Shown here piece by piece: positions 1-7,103 of a stretch of 10,678 nucleotides of DNA. Each line of letters starts with the position of its first letter. Position 1 is the first letter of the stretch. The notes beneath the pieces are model-generated. The model did not search any database. It was given only the letters and a program-made list of their open reading frames with translations, and was not told the DNA's origin. The stretch spans positions 1 to 10,678 of the forward strand of contig JAPPQG010000008.1 of the NCBI GenBank assembly GCA_028816945.1, given 5' to 3'. This DNA is from Alphaproteobacteria bacterium. GTDB taxonomy: Bacteria; Pseudomonadota; Alphaproteobacteria; RS24. The position numbers and the translations under genes were made by a program.

Positions 1-29
1 TATAAGCTGTAATTATAAATAGGGGCAAA

Positions 30-1409
30 ATGCACGACCATAATAAACATGATAAATTAGTGGCACAGATTGATGCGCTTATTGCACGCTATCAAACAAT
101 GCTAAATTTGAATGCTTTTACGCATTTTGACGCCGCCTATTTGCAGGCAGAAGCAGCCAAATTAGCGGCTCTTTCCGATGCAGAAAAAGCGGCCCTTCCC
201 CTTTATGGGATTCCTTTTGTTGTTAAAGATAATATAGACACAAAGTCTATGCCAAGCTCAGCTGGCACGCCCGCCCTCAAAGGCAAAACGCCCGCCCAAA
301 ATGCCCCCGCCATTGATAGGCTCTTGGAAAAAGGCGCGCTTTTAGCAGGCAAAACCAATATGCATGAATTAGCCTTTGGCATTACATCAAATAATGCCGC
401 GTTCGGGCCTGTGCGCAACCCCTATCAGTTGGATAAAATAGCCGGCGGCAGTACTGGTGGCACAGCGGCGGCCATTGCCGCGGGGCTTACTGAGATTGGA
501 CTTGGCACAGATACGGGCGGCTCAATTCGTATTCCAGCTGCGCTGTGTGGCATTATCGGCTTTCGGCCTACAATGGGCCGTTATGATAATCGAGGCGTGT
601 TACCGCTCTCCCATACGCGCGATACAATCGGCCTTATGGCAAAACAAATTGAACTGCTTGCCCGCTTTGATGAAGTGTTAGCGGGCGCGCAAGAGGCGGA
701 TGAAGCAGAGGTAAAAAGTCCCGACAAACTTCGTTTAGGTGTGCCGCAAGCTTATTTTCACGATATTTTGGACGAACAGGTCGCTGCCTGTTTCGAACAA
801 GTTAAAGCCCGCCTTGCGGACGCGCAAATTACATTAGTTGCGGCCGAGCTTGACAATGTCGCCCAGCTCAATGAAGCGGTTAGTTTTCCTATTGTGCTTT
901 ATGAAGTGATGCAGGATTTACCCGCTTATTTGGCCGCCCGCGGACAGGCTGATTTAGATGGATTGATTGCACAAATTGCAAGCCCTGATGTAAAAGCCAT
1001 TCTACAATCGCTTATGGGCGAAGGATCTATGCCACAAGCCGCCTATCAAGCCGCTATCGAGCAACACCGCCCCGCTTTGCAAGAAACTTACCGCGCTTAT
1101 TTTGACACGCATGAGCTAGATGCTATGTTGGTTATGACAACGCCTTTACCTGCTTGCGCGATTGGCGAAGATGAAACCGTCTCTTTGTGTGGCGAACAAG
1201 TGCCGACATTTAATAGTTTTATTCGCAATACAGACCCAACCAGTAATGCGGGCTATCCCGCCTTGACACTACCCGCGGGCTTATCGGCACAAGGCCTGCC
1301 GATAGGCGTCGAATTAGTTGCGCCCGCCCATAAGGATAGGCAATTACTGCAAATAGGGGCAGGCCTGATAAATATTTTAGGAACAATTCCGCCGCCTCCC
1401 ACCTCCTAG
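30..1409 (+). CDS. iaaH: Amidase-signature hydrolase, probable indole-3-acetamide hydrolase
   Basis: Predicted cytoplasmic amidase that would hydrolyse an aryl acetamide to the acid plus ammonia, the second step of the indole-3-acetamide route to auxin. The 459-residue protein has the full Ser-cisSer-Lys triad of the amidase-signature family: Lys66 in VVKDN, Ser141 in GGSTGG (GGSSGG is more usual) and Ser165 in DTGGSIRIPA. The stretch around residues 176-201, GFRPTMGRY followed by SHTRDTIG, is typical of the IaaH/mandelamide hydrolase branch rather than of GatA. Length matches known IaaH proteins (about 450-470). AGGGG at 21-25 lies 4 bases before the ATG. It converges on the iaaM-like gene, with the two stops 54 bases apart. 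The pairing with an amino-acid 2-monooxygenase is the main reason for the specific call; family is certain, substrate (indole- versus phenylacetamide) is inferred. Its promoter lies mostly left of the window. Confidence 0.82.
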   Translation: MHDHNKHDKLVAQIDALIARYQTMLNLNAFTHFDAAYLQAEAAKLAALSDAEKAALPLYGIPFVVKDNIDTKSMPSSAGTPALKGKTPAQNAPAIDRLLEKGALLAGKTNMHELAFGITSNNAAFGPVRNPYQLDKIAGGSTGGTAAAIAAGLTEIGLGTDTGGSIRIPAALCGIIGFRPTMGRYDNRGVLPLSHTRDTIGLMAKQIELLARFDEVLAGAQEADEAEVKSPDKLRLGVPQAYFHDILDEQVAACFEQVKARLADAQITLVAAELDNVAQLNEAVSFPIVLYEVMQDLPAYLAARGQADLDGLIAQIASPDVKAILQSLMGEGSMPQAAYQAAIEQHRPALQETYRAYFDTHELDAMLVMTTPLPACAIGEDETVSLCGEQVPTFNSFIRNTDPTSNAGYPALTLPAGLSAQGLPIGVELVAPAHKDRQLLQIGAGLINILGTIPPPPTS

Positions 1410-1425
1410 CAGGCGTCTTGCGCTA

Positions 1426-1465
1426 TTATAACTCGTTATAACTCGTTATAACGCGTTATTAACTC
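1426..1465. repeat. 10-bp tandem repeat between convergent genes
   Basis: Four head-to-tail units of consensus TTATAACTCG: two perfect copies (1426-1435, 1436-1445), one with a single change (TTATAACGCG, 1446-1455) and a degenerate fourth that runs into the stop codon of the - strand monooxygenase gene (1464-1466). It fills most of the short gap between the convergent iaaH and iaaM genes. No convincing hairpin plus T-run terminator is visible here. Confidence 0.8.
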
Positions 1466-3281
1466 ATTCGCCATTATCGGCTGTATAATTAAAGCGGGCA
1501 GGTGTGACTTTTGTCATGGGATTATTATCGGCACATGTTAATCGCCCCCCAGCACTTGTGATAATAGCGGCGGCCGCATTTAAGCCCGTTTGCAACGCCC
1601 CTTCAAGCCAACCCCCATTCCAAGAAGTGCAATCGCCAGCAATATAAACGCCACTATCCCTATTATGTTTTTTTTCTTTTGCTTTGGCAAAATCGCGAAA
1701 CATTTTATCTATAAAATAATCTTGCCCAGACCGCGCCAAAGCAAATGCGCCATAATAATGCTCCTGTGTGAGCCAATCTATTAACCTTGTATCGCGGGCC
1801 ATATCGCCCGTATAGGGTTCTATATGGTCGGCAAAGTCAGCAAAATCCGTATTGTGGGTGATTTTAGCAATTTCTGCTTTCACCAAATCCAAATATTTTT
1901 CCGCTGTATTAAAACTCGCCATTTTCAGCGAATCATCCTCCCAATTATATTGGCCTAAAACAACGCCACTTTCTGCCTCACCATAATCTAATGTGTATAA
2001 TTGCGGTAATTTTGTATCCGATAAAATTGTGCGGGGATATTTTTTATCTTGCCAAAATTTTTTGGTGCGAATGAAAAATTTATTTGCGGGAATAACATGT
2101 GTGCGATTGAGCGCTTCGGCTATATCGTGTTCGAGGGCGGCTTTTTGCTCTGGGTCGGGCAGGGTAAAATCGGTAAGTTCTAGCCCCAATTCCATAGCAC
2201 GGCTTGTCATGGCGACAATAACATAATCAAAATCCTGCCTCTCATCTGTGTCAAATTGAAGGGTAATTTTACCATTTTGCGTTGCTTGTGATTTGTCTGT
2301 GTTTTTACAACATTTAATATGTCTAATGATACGGGCTTGGAAATCCCCGCCCATTTTTTTGAAATTATTTATAAAATGGTCGAATAAAGTAGAAATGCCG
2401 GCGGGGATAAATAATTGATTATTTTCTAATTCATTTATCAATATGCGGTAAATATATAAAAAACTAACATCATAAAGCGGCGCAAACCCGCCTGAGCCAA
2501 TGCCTAATGTGCCAAATTTTGTAAAATCAAACTGATTCCATCTAACATTATGGCGTGTGCTATATGTTTTGCGCCCTTTGCCAAAAATTTTATACAGACC
2601 CGAATAAAAATTATCTGCTTCGAATAAATATAGATAAGTCTGCCATTGGCGCGTCACTTCATCTAATATGGTTTCATCTTGGGCTGAATGTTGCAATTTA
2701 GCCGATAGGCTTTGTGCTGAGGCAGCAATTTGCTTGCCGTTTAAGTCATAAATGCCATAAGTGAGAAAATCATGCATGCCCTTATAAACATTTTCAAAGC
2801 CAGCTGGCGGCGTGTTTATGTCCTGCCATATTTGCCCCTTGCCTTTATAAGAAATAAAACTTGGCACAATGCCCGGGTCAGGGAAAATATCATATGCGTA
2901 AATAGCGAATCGATTGAGATAATAAAATAATAATTCTTGGCTAGGCGGAAAACGCATCGCCCCCAATTCGGCAATATCTTTTGATATAGAGCCGTCAGCA
3001 TTTTTGAAAAAACTGCTATAACACCGCCCGCCATAATGGCCTTCTGGGGCAGAAAAAAGTGTCACCTGTGCGCCGCTTTTTTGTAATTCATAAGCCGCAC
3101 AACAGCCCGCCGCCCCCGCCCCAATCACTGCTACATTGGCCGCAAGGTCGCCAATTTTATCTTTTTTACGATGCGATTTTTGTAACCAATCAGCATATGA
3201 AAAGCCCGGCGTATCAATAAAAGCACGCCCGACAGGGCAAGCATTTTCAGAAAATCTTAAATTGGGCGCAAGTGTAAACAT
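1464..3281 (-). CDS. iaaM: FAD-dependent tryptophan 2-monooxygenase-like enzyme
   Basis: Predicted flavoprotein that oxidatively decarboxylates an aromatic L-amino acid to the acetamide (Trp to indole-3-acetamide), the first auxin-pathway step. In a 605-residue protein the FAD-binding IGAGAAG lies at 53-59, then ELGAMRFPPS (106-115, with the Arg that binds the substrate carboxylate in this family), FPDPG (133-137), LGIGSGGF (259-266), NKFFI with the conserved Lys401, WEDD (447-450), and the C-terminal FAD segment GGWLEGALQTGLN (556-568). These blocks occur in the same order in Pseudomonas savastanoi IaaM (557 residues). Phenylalanine 2-monooxygenase and general L-amino-acid oxidases are the main alternatives; the adjacent IaaH-type amidase favours a monooxygenase making an amide. 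Start: ATG at 3281 lacks a clear ribosome site; a TTG at 3320 (618 residues) has weak GGGA upstream but lies only 16 bases from an operator-like site. I prefer the ATG slightly. Confidence 0.8.
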   Translation of the reverse strand: MFTLAPNLRFSENACPVGRAFIDTPGFSYADWLQKSHRKKDKIGDLAANVAVIGAGAAGCCAAYELQKSGAQVTLFSAPEGHYGGRCYSSFFKNADGSISKDIAELGAMRFPPSQELLFYYLNRFAIYAYDIFPDPGIVPSFISYKGKGQIWQDINTPPAGFENVYKGMHDFLTYGIYDLNGKQIAASAQSLSAKLQHSAQDETILDEVTRQWQTYLYLFEADNFYSGLYKIFGKGRKTYSTRHNVRWNQFDFTKFGTLGIGSGGFAPLYDVSFLYIYRILINELENNQLFIPAGISTLFDHFINNFKKMGGDFQARIIRHIKCCKNTDKSQATQNGKITLQFDTDERQDFDYVIVAMTSRAMELGLELTDFTLPDPEQKAALEHDIAEALNRTHVIPANKFFIRTKKFWQDKKYPRTILSDTKLPQLYTLDYGEAESGVVLGQYNWEDDSLKMASFNTAEKYLDLVKAEIAKITHNTDFADFADHIEPYTGDMARDTRLIDWLTQEHYYGAFALARSGQDYFIDKMFRDFAKAKEKKHNRDSGVYIAGDCTSWNGGWLEGALQTGLNAAAAIITSAGGRLTCADNNPMTKVTPARFNYTADNGE

Positions 3282-3336
3282 TCTAATTTCATCAATCGAT
3301 TTGCCCCATATTTGCACCAATTTTATCCCACAGAAT

Positions 3337-3352
3337 TCAGGGAAAACCCTTA
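3337..3352 (-). promoter_or_regulatory. Operator-like inverted repeat upstream of iaaM
   Basis: Read on the - strand the sequence is TAAGGGTTTTCCCTGA: an AGGG/CCCT inverted repeat with a 4-base TTTT centre (core 3339-3350). The same 16 bases, with one change, occur at 4381-4396 upstream of the TonB-dependent receptor, also reading toward the gene. This repetition across two promoters flanking the LuxR-type gene makes it a candidate binding site for that regulator. A TATAAG at 3360-3355 (- strand) could be a -10 box, in which case the site would cover the transcription start. The assignment to a specific regulator is inference. Confidence 0.6.
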
Positions 3353-3409
3353 TTCTTATACTTTATTGTTTTTATTAAAACTTTATTTGCATATTATGTT
3401 ACAAAATAA

Positions 3410-3438
3410 TTGACCCAATATAAAAACAGCGATAATGT
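3410..3438 (+). promoter_or_regulatory. Sigma70-type promoter for the LuxR-type gene
   Basis: TTGACC (3410-3415) and TAATGT (3433-3438) are separated by exactly 17 bases, close to the sigma70 consensus. Transcription would start near 3445, giving a very short leader before the ATG at 3459, with GAAGG (3445-3449) and GTGAGA (3451-3456) as possible ribosome-binding sequence. The short leader is a mild weakness of the call. Confidence 0.5.
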
Positions 3439-3458
3439 AAGAGTGAAGGTGTGAGAAT

Positions 3459-4217
3459 ATGATTAATTCTACGCAGATAGAAAAAATCGCCTCTATCGGT
3501 TCTTTGGCTTGTGAAGCTTATGCCGATGATGATTTTGAGCGGCTTATTTTGCGCCAAATCCAAGCTTTGTTAGATACAGATGGTGGTGTTTTTTATAATA
3601 TAAGCGGCTTGCCCGCTGCGGTCACCTTTGGTGATAATTATTGTGTCGATATAGACCCTGAATATGCGAATTATTATAAAGAATATTATCACGAGCAAGA
3701 CCCGCTTTTGAATTATTTATTCAAACGCCCGCATAAATCTTTTTTTAGTTCAATTTCCACCCTGCATGCCATTGAAGATTTAGATGAATATCAAAATTCG
3801 GAATATTACAAAGATTTTCTACGCCCACAAAATATTCATACAAGCATTATTTTTACACTCGGCAATAATAATGGTTTAATGGGGCTGTTCGGTTTCCAAC
3901 GCCCTTTTAACAAAACACCCTATAATCGAGATAGTCATTTACTAGCACAATTACTTGCCCCTTATTTGATATTGGCTTTGGAAAGTCGGCAAATGCAACG
4001 CGCTAAAAGCCAAGTGCAATCAAATCTGTCTTTAACCAAACGGCAAATGGATATTGCAAAATATATTATAATGGGCTTACGCAATCATGAAATTGCCGCC
4101 CAATTAGGCATTAAGGTAAAAACAGTAGAATGCCATCTTACCAGCATTTACCAGCAAACCCATACACGCAATCGAGTTATGCTTGCCCGCGCTTTGGCGG
4201 ATATTTTACCTATGTGA
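3459..4217 (+). CDS. LuxR/GerE-family transcriptional regulator, LuxR solo
   Basis: A 252-residue DNA-binding regulator. Residues about 191-246 form a standard GerE/LuxR helix-turn-helix: LTKRQ at the start, NHEIAAQLGI (209-218), KTVECHLTSIY (221-231) and the NR pair at 238-239. The N-terminal 170 residues resemble an autoinducer-binding or GAF-like sensor fold; aligned by eye, Tyr72 and Asp81-Pro82 match the conserved Tyr and Asp-Pro of acyl-homoserine-lactone receptors, but both ligand-contacting Trp positions are replaced (Glu68/Tyr69 and Phe96). No phospho-receiver domain is present. No luxI-type synthase lies in the window. It is divergent from the iaaM-like gene and followed, same strand, by the receptor gene; matching operator-like sites lie upstream of both neighbours. 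Family is secure; an AHL ligand is doubtful, and a plant, algal or indolic signal is only a possibility. Confidence 0.85.
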   Translation: MINSTQIEKIASIGSLACEAYADDDFERLILRQIQALLDTDGGVFYNISGLPAAVTFGDNYCVDIDPEYANYYKEYYHEQDPLLNYLFKRPHKSFFSSISTLHAIEDLDEYQNSEYYKDFLRPQNIHTSIIFTLGNNNGLMGLFGFQRPFNKTPYNRDSHLLAQLLAPYLILALESRQMQRAKSQVQSNLSLTKRQMDIAKYIIMGLRNHEIAAQLGIKVKTVECHLTSIYQQTHTRNRVMLARALADILPM

Positions 4218-4325
4218 TAAGCTTATGTAATAGGCTTATGTAATAGGCTTATGTAACAGCACTATGTGATGTGTCTGTGTATCGCATTATGTAATAGCAT
4301 TATGTAATAGGGCTATATGTAATAG
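4208..4325. repeat. 13-bp tandem repeat downstream of the LuxR-type gene
   Basis: Consensus GCTTATGTAATAG. Copies: 4221-4233 and 4234-4246 (identical), 4247-4259 (one change), a degenerate CACTATGTGATG near 4260, then after a short interruption 4284-4297, 4298-4310 and 4311-4325 with small length changes. A related TATGTGATAAG at 4211-4221 includes the stop codon of the LuxR-type gene, so the array may have grown from the gene's 3' end. There are no unique spacers, so it is not CRISPR. Units contain TAA and TAG, and since 13 is not a multiple of 3 the array closes all + strand frames. Confidence 0.8.
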
Positions 4326-4380
4326 ATCTATATAAAAATTAACTATCAATATAATGTTTTTGTAAATATTTTTTAATAAT

Positions 4381-4396
4381 TAAGGGTTTCCCCTGA
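4381..4396 (+). promoter_or_regulatory. Operator-like inverted repeat upstream of the receptor gene
   Basis: TAAGGGTTTCCCCTGA, an AGGG/CCCT inverted repeat with a 4-base centre (core 4383-4394). It matches the site upstream of iaaM (3337-3352, - strand) at 15 of 16 positions. It lies about 145 bases before the receptor start codon, in the gap between the LuxR-type gene and the receptor. If it is an activator site, a -10 such as TAGCTT (4415-4420) would be suitably placed, but no convincing promoter is visible next to it. Confidence 0.6.
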
Positions 4397-4449
4397 TATA
4401 TTCCACCTGCTGATTAGCTTAAACCTCCTCTAACCTGCCTTAATAGTGA

Positions 4450-4518
4450 CGGCAAATAGTCTGCTAGATGATTTGTCTGTCTAAATTAAAGAGGCAATAA
4501 TTTGCCGCCCAATGGCGG
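4450..4518 (+). promoter_or_regulatory. Receptor-gene leader: inverted repeats and candidate promoter
   Basis: CGGCAAAT (4450-4457) and ATTTGCCG (4500-4507) form a perfect 8-bp inverted repeat with 42 bases between. A second hairpin, CCGCC-CAAT-GGCGG (4505-4518), overlaps the right arm, so the two pairings exclude each other. Between the first arms lies a possible promoter, TTGTCT (4473-4478), 17 bases, AATAAT (4496-4501). If that promoter is used, the inverted repeat is a DNA operator flanking it; if transcription starts further upstream, the two hairpins could switch in the RNA just before the ribosome site. I cannot tell which. Confidence 0.35.
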
Positions 4519-4528
4519 ATAGATAATT

Positions 4529-4533
4529 GGAGG
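4529..4533 (+). promoter_or_regulatory. Ribosome-binding site fixing the receptor start
   Basis: GGAGG lies 8 bases before the ATG at 4542. A longer reading from the TTG at 4527 would overlap this site, so the ATG is the start. Confidence 0.85.
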
Positions 4534-4541
4534 TTACTGCA

Positions 4542-6992
4542 ATGGCTTATGCTAAAATGAGAATGAATGTAAAAGAGCGTAACTTAAATAACAAGAAAGA
4601 GTCTTATATCCAGTCTGTAAAGACTTGTTTGGCTTTTACACTTTTTGCTTTTGTGTTCCAGCAATGTGTGAGTATGCAAATTGTGCAGGCGCAAACGGAG
4701 CCGTCTGATGAGGCTGTTATTGATGCCATTGTTGTGACAGCAACAAAGCGCGCCGAATCAATTCAATCTGTTGGTTTGAGTATTTCAGCCATTTCAGGCG
4801 AGGATTTGCAAGCGCGCGGGGCAGTGGATTTTGAAGATTATGCTTTGACTGTGCCAAATCTTGCTTTTGGCGCAACCGATGATGGTATTTTAGCCAATCG
4901 CACAATTTCTATTCGCGGGATTGAAGGGTTAAATACAACTGGTTTTTATATTGATGATGTGCCGATTGACGAATCAATCGACCCGCTTGTGCTAGATGTT
5001 GAGCGTGTTGAGGTTTTGCGCGGGCCGCAAGGCACGCTTTATGGAGCGCGTGGTCTTGGCGGGACTGTGCGGATTGTTACAAAACAACCAGAATTCGATG
5101 AAGTTTCAGGCCGCGTGCATTTTGGCCTCTCCAATACAGATGAAGGCGGGCTAAATTATGTTGTTGATGGGGCTGTCAATATCCCCCTATCGGAAAAATT
5201 CGCTATTCGTTTTACGGGCTATCAAAAATATGATGAAGGGATTTTTGATAAAATTGTCGGGCCGGCCTTAACGGCCCCGGGTGTATCGGGCATGGTTGGC
5301 GCGCCGGGCGCGATTAGTGGTGATAATGGGCCTTTATTTTTTGAAAATGTCGATGATAAAACGACCTTTGGCGCGCAGCTAGCTATGCGGTTAGAGGCAA
5401 GCGATAATTTAGAAGTGCTTGTTAAATTCCTTATGCAGAGGACAAAACTTGACGGCTTCCCATTAGCAGATTTTACCTATGATGCGGATAATCCGCCTAG
5501 ACAAATTGTTCTAAAAGCTGATGATTTCACACAAGAGCGGCTTTTCAACATTGCCGAAACAGGTGAAGATGAATGGTTCCAAACCAGTCTCACCCTCAAT
5601 TATGAAACGGACATTGGCAGGTTTAGTTCTTCAACGGGCTATTTTAGGCGCAAAACAGAAGAAGGCGAAGATTCAAGTGCATTTGTCTCCTTTACTTTGC
5701 CTGAGCGAACATTAGACCCTCAGCGAACAATAGGCCTTACACGCACAGCCGCGTCAGCGCCCATTTACCAACGGCTCAATTTTACAACCTTCGTCGAAGA
5801 ATTGCGCTTTGTCTCTAATTTTGAAAGTCCATTCCAAGTCACAACAGGGCTTTTCTATCAAGACACAGGCGATGATGAGGATTTCTATCCCCCTAATTAT
5901 GCACGCGGGGCGGGCGTTTTCCTCTCACAATTTATCGAAGCAGCATTTAATTTCCCTGCCGGTTCAGTACCCCCTAATGATTTAATATTTACCTCATTTC
6001 GGCCATCTGATGTCGAAGAATTAGGGGCTTATGCTGAAGTTTCTTATGATATTACCGACCAATTCACGGCTACACTTGGCGCGCGTTATTATGATACAGA
6101 AACCTCATTTAACGATACACGTGATGGATTTGCCAATGGTGGGCCGTCGACAACAGGTGTGCGCACACAGGCTGAAGATGGGGTTAATCTAAAAGCCCTG
6201 CTTGAATATCAAGCAAATGAAGATTTATATTTTTATACTTCAGCGGCGCAAGGGTTCAGAATTGGTGGCGCAAGTGGCGGTCTGCCTGCCGCCTTAGATT
6301 GCCCTGCGCAAGCCGCCCGCTTGGGCTTTTCAGTTGATGATGCGGGGTCTTATGATTCAGATGATTTATGGAGTTATGAATTAGGAGCAAAAAGCACATG
6401 GGCCGATGGCCGCGTTGTTTTGAATGGCGCTATTTTCCGTGTTGATTTTGACGATATTCAGCAAGTTATTTTACTCCGATGCGGTTTTCCTTTCACAACC
6501 AATGCGGGTGAAGCGCAAAGTGAAGGCTTTGAGATTGAAGCAAGTTTCTTGCTGACCGATAATTTATTCATTCAATTAGCGGCTGGTTATACGGATGCTG
6601 AATTTACCGAAGATGTTGCACAGCTTTTCAAAAGCGGTGATAAATTACAGCAAATACCAGAATGGACCTATTCATTTACTGCTGATTATGAATTTGATGT
6701 ATCAGCAAATTATAATGGTTTTGCAAGGGCTGATTTTTCTTATGTTGATGAAAGCATTAGCCGTGTTGTTGATCTAGAAAATCCCCGCATGCGCCCAGCT
6801 TATGAAATTCTTAATCTGCGTGCTGGTGTTCGAAGTTCAGATTATGAATTTTATGCTTTTATAGATAATGCATTGGATGAAGATGCTGTTTTTGCCGATA
6901 ATAGAACATTAGCGGCCGAAGCCACAGGCCGTCCCCGTGTTGTGCGCAATCGACCCCGCACAATCGGTGTCGGGTTAAGAGGTCATTTCTAG
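4542..6992 (+). CDS. TonB-dependent outer-membrane receptor, ligand unknown
   Basis: An 816-residue energy-dependent outer-membrane transporter. A long basic N-terminus precedes a hydrophobic segment (about 28-44) and a likely signal-peptidase site after VQA at 48-50. The TonB box is DAIVVTATKR (61-70). The plug domain includes TISIRG (121-126), FYIDDVPID (135-143) and the hallmark VERVEVLRGPQGTLYG (153-168) followed by GGTVRIVTKQP (173-183). The rest is a 22-strand-type barrel rich in aromatic/Asp/Asn turns that ends in GVGLRGHF with a C-terminal Phe, as outer-membrane proteins usually do. Length is normal for the family. The domain order resembles the large aquatic-proteobacterial receptor group, which includes many non-siderophore transporters, so the substrate cannot be read from sequence. 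An alpha/beta hydrolase follows 111 bases later, and an operator-like site upstream links it to iaaM; uptake of an amino-acid, indolic or conjugate precursor is speculation. Confidence 0.93.
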   Translation: MAYAKMRMNVKERNLNNKKESYIQSVKTCLAFTLFAFVFQQCVSMQIVQAQTEPSDEAVIDAIVVTATKRAESIQSVGLSISAISGEDLQARGAVDFEDYALTVPNLAFGATDDGILANRTISIRGIEGLNTTGFYIDDVPIDESIDPLVLDVERVEVLRGPQGTLYGARGLGGTVRIVTKQPEFDEVSGRVHFGLSNTDEGGLNYVVDGAVNIPLSEKFAIRFTGYQKYDEGIFDKIVGPALTAPGVSGMVGAPGAISGDNGPLFFENVDDKTTFGAQLAMRLEASDNLEVLVKFLMQRTKLDGFPLADFTYDADNPPRQIVLKADDFTQERLFNIAETGEDEWFQTSLTLNYETDIGRFSSSTGYFRRKTEEGEDSSAFVSFTLPERTLDPQRTIGLTRTAASAPIYQRLNFTTFVEELRFVSNFESPFQVTTGLFYQDTGDDEDFYPPNYARGAGVFLSQFIEAAFNFPAGSVPPNDLIFTSFRPSDVEELGAYAEVSYDITDQFTATLGARYYDTETSFNDTRDGFANGGPSTTGVRTQAEDGVNLKALLEYQANEDLYFYTSAAQGFRIGGASGGLPAALDCPAQAARLGFSVDDAGSYDSDDLWSYELGAKSTWADGRVVLNGAIFRVDFDDIQQVILLRCGFPFTTNAGEAQSEGFEIEASFLLTDNLFIQLAAGYTDAEFTEDVAQLFKSGDKLQQIPEWTYSFTADYEFDVSANYNGFARADFSYVDESISRVVDLENPRMRPAYEILNLRAGVRSSDYEFYAFIDNALDEDAVFADNRTLAAEATGRPRVVRNRPRTIGVGLRGHF

Positions 6993-7103
6993 CCGACTCA
7001 ATAATATATGGCTATTCATTCCCTGCTTATTAAATTTGCGCTGGTTTTAGTTACCAATCATAACGGGGCTTATTGTCGCACGCACTCATAATGGATAAAT
7101 ATT

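Noticed and set aside
30-1409. GatA (glutamyl-tRNA amidotransferase subunit A)
   Set aside because: Shares the amidase signature, but GFRPTMGRY and the SHTRDT block match the IaaH/mandelamide hydrolase branch, and no gatB or gatC is near.
2262-2276. GGTAATTTTACC palindrome
   Set aside because: Lies inside the iaaM coding sequence and does not match the shared AGGG-N4-CCCT element.
3459-4217. Quorum-sensing LuxR/LuxI pair
   Set aside because: No luxI-type synthase in the window and the ligand-contact Trp residues are missing, so an AHL circuit is not supported.
4221-4325. Possible CRISPR array
   Set aside because: The 13-bp units are directly head to tail with no unique spacers, and no cas gene is present.
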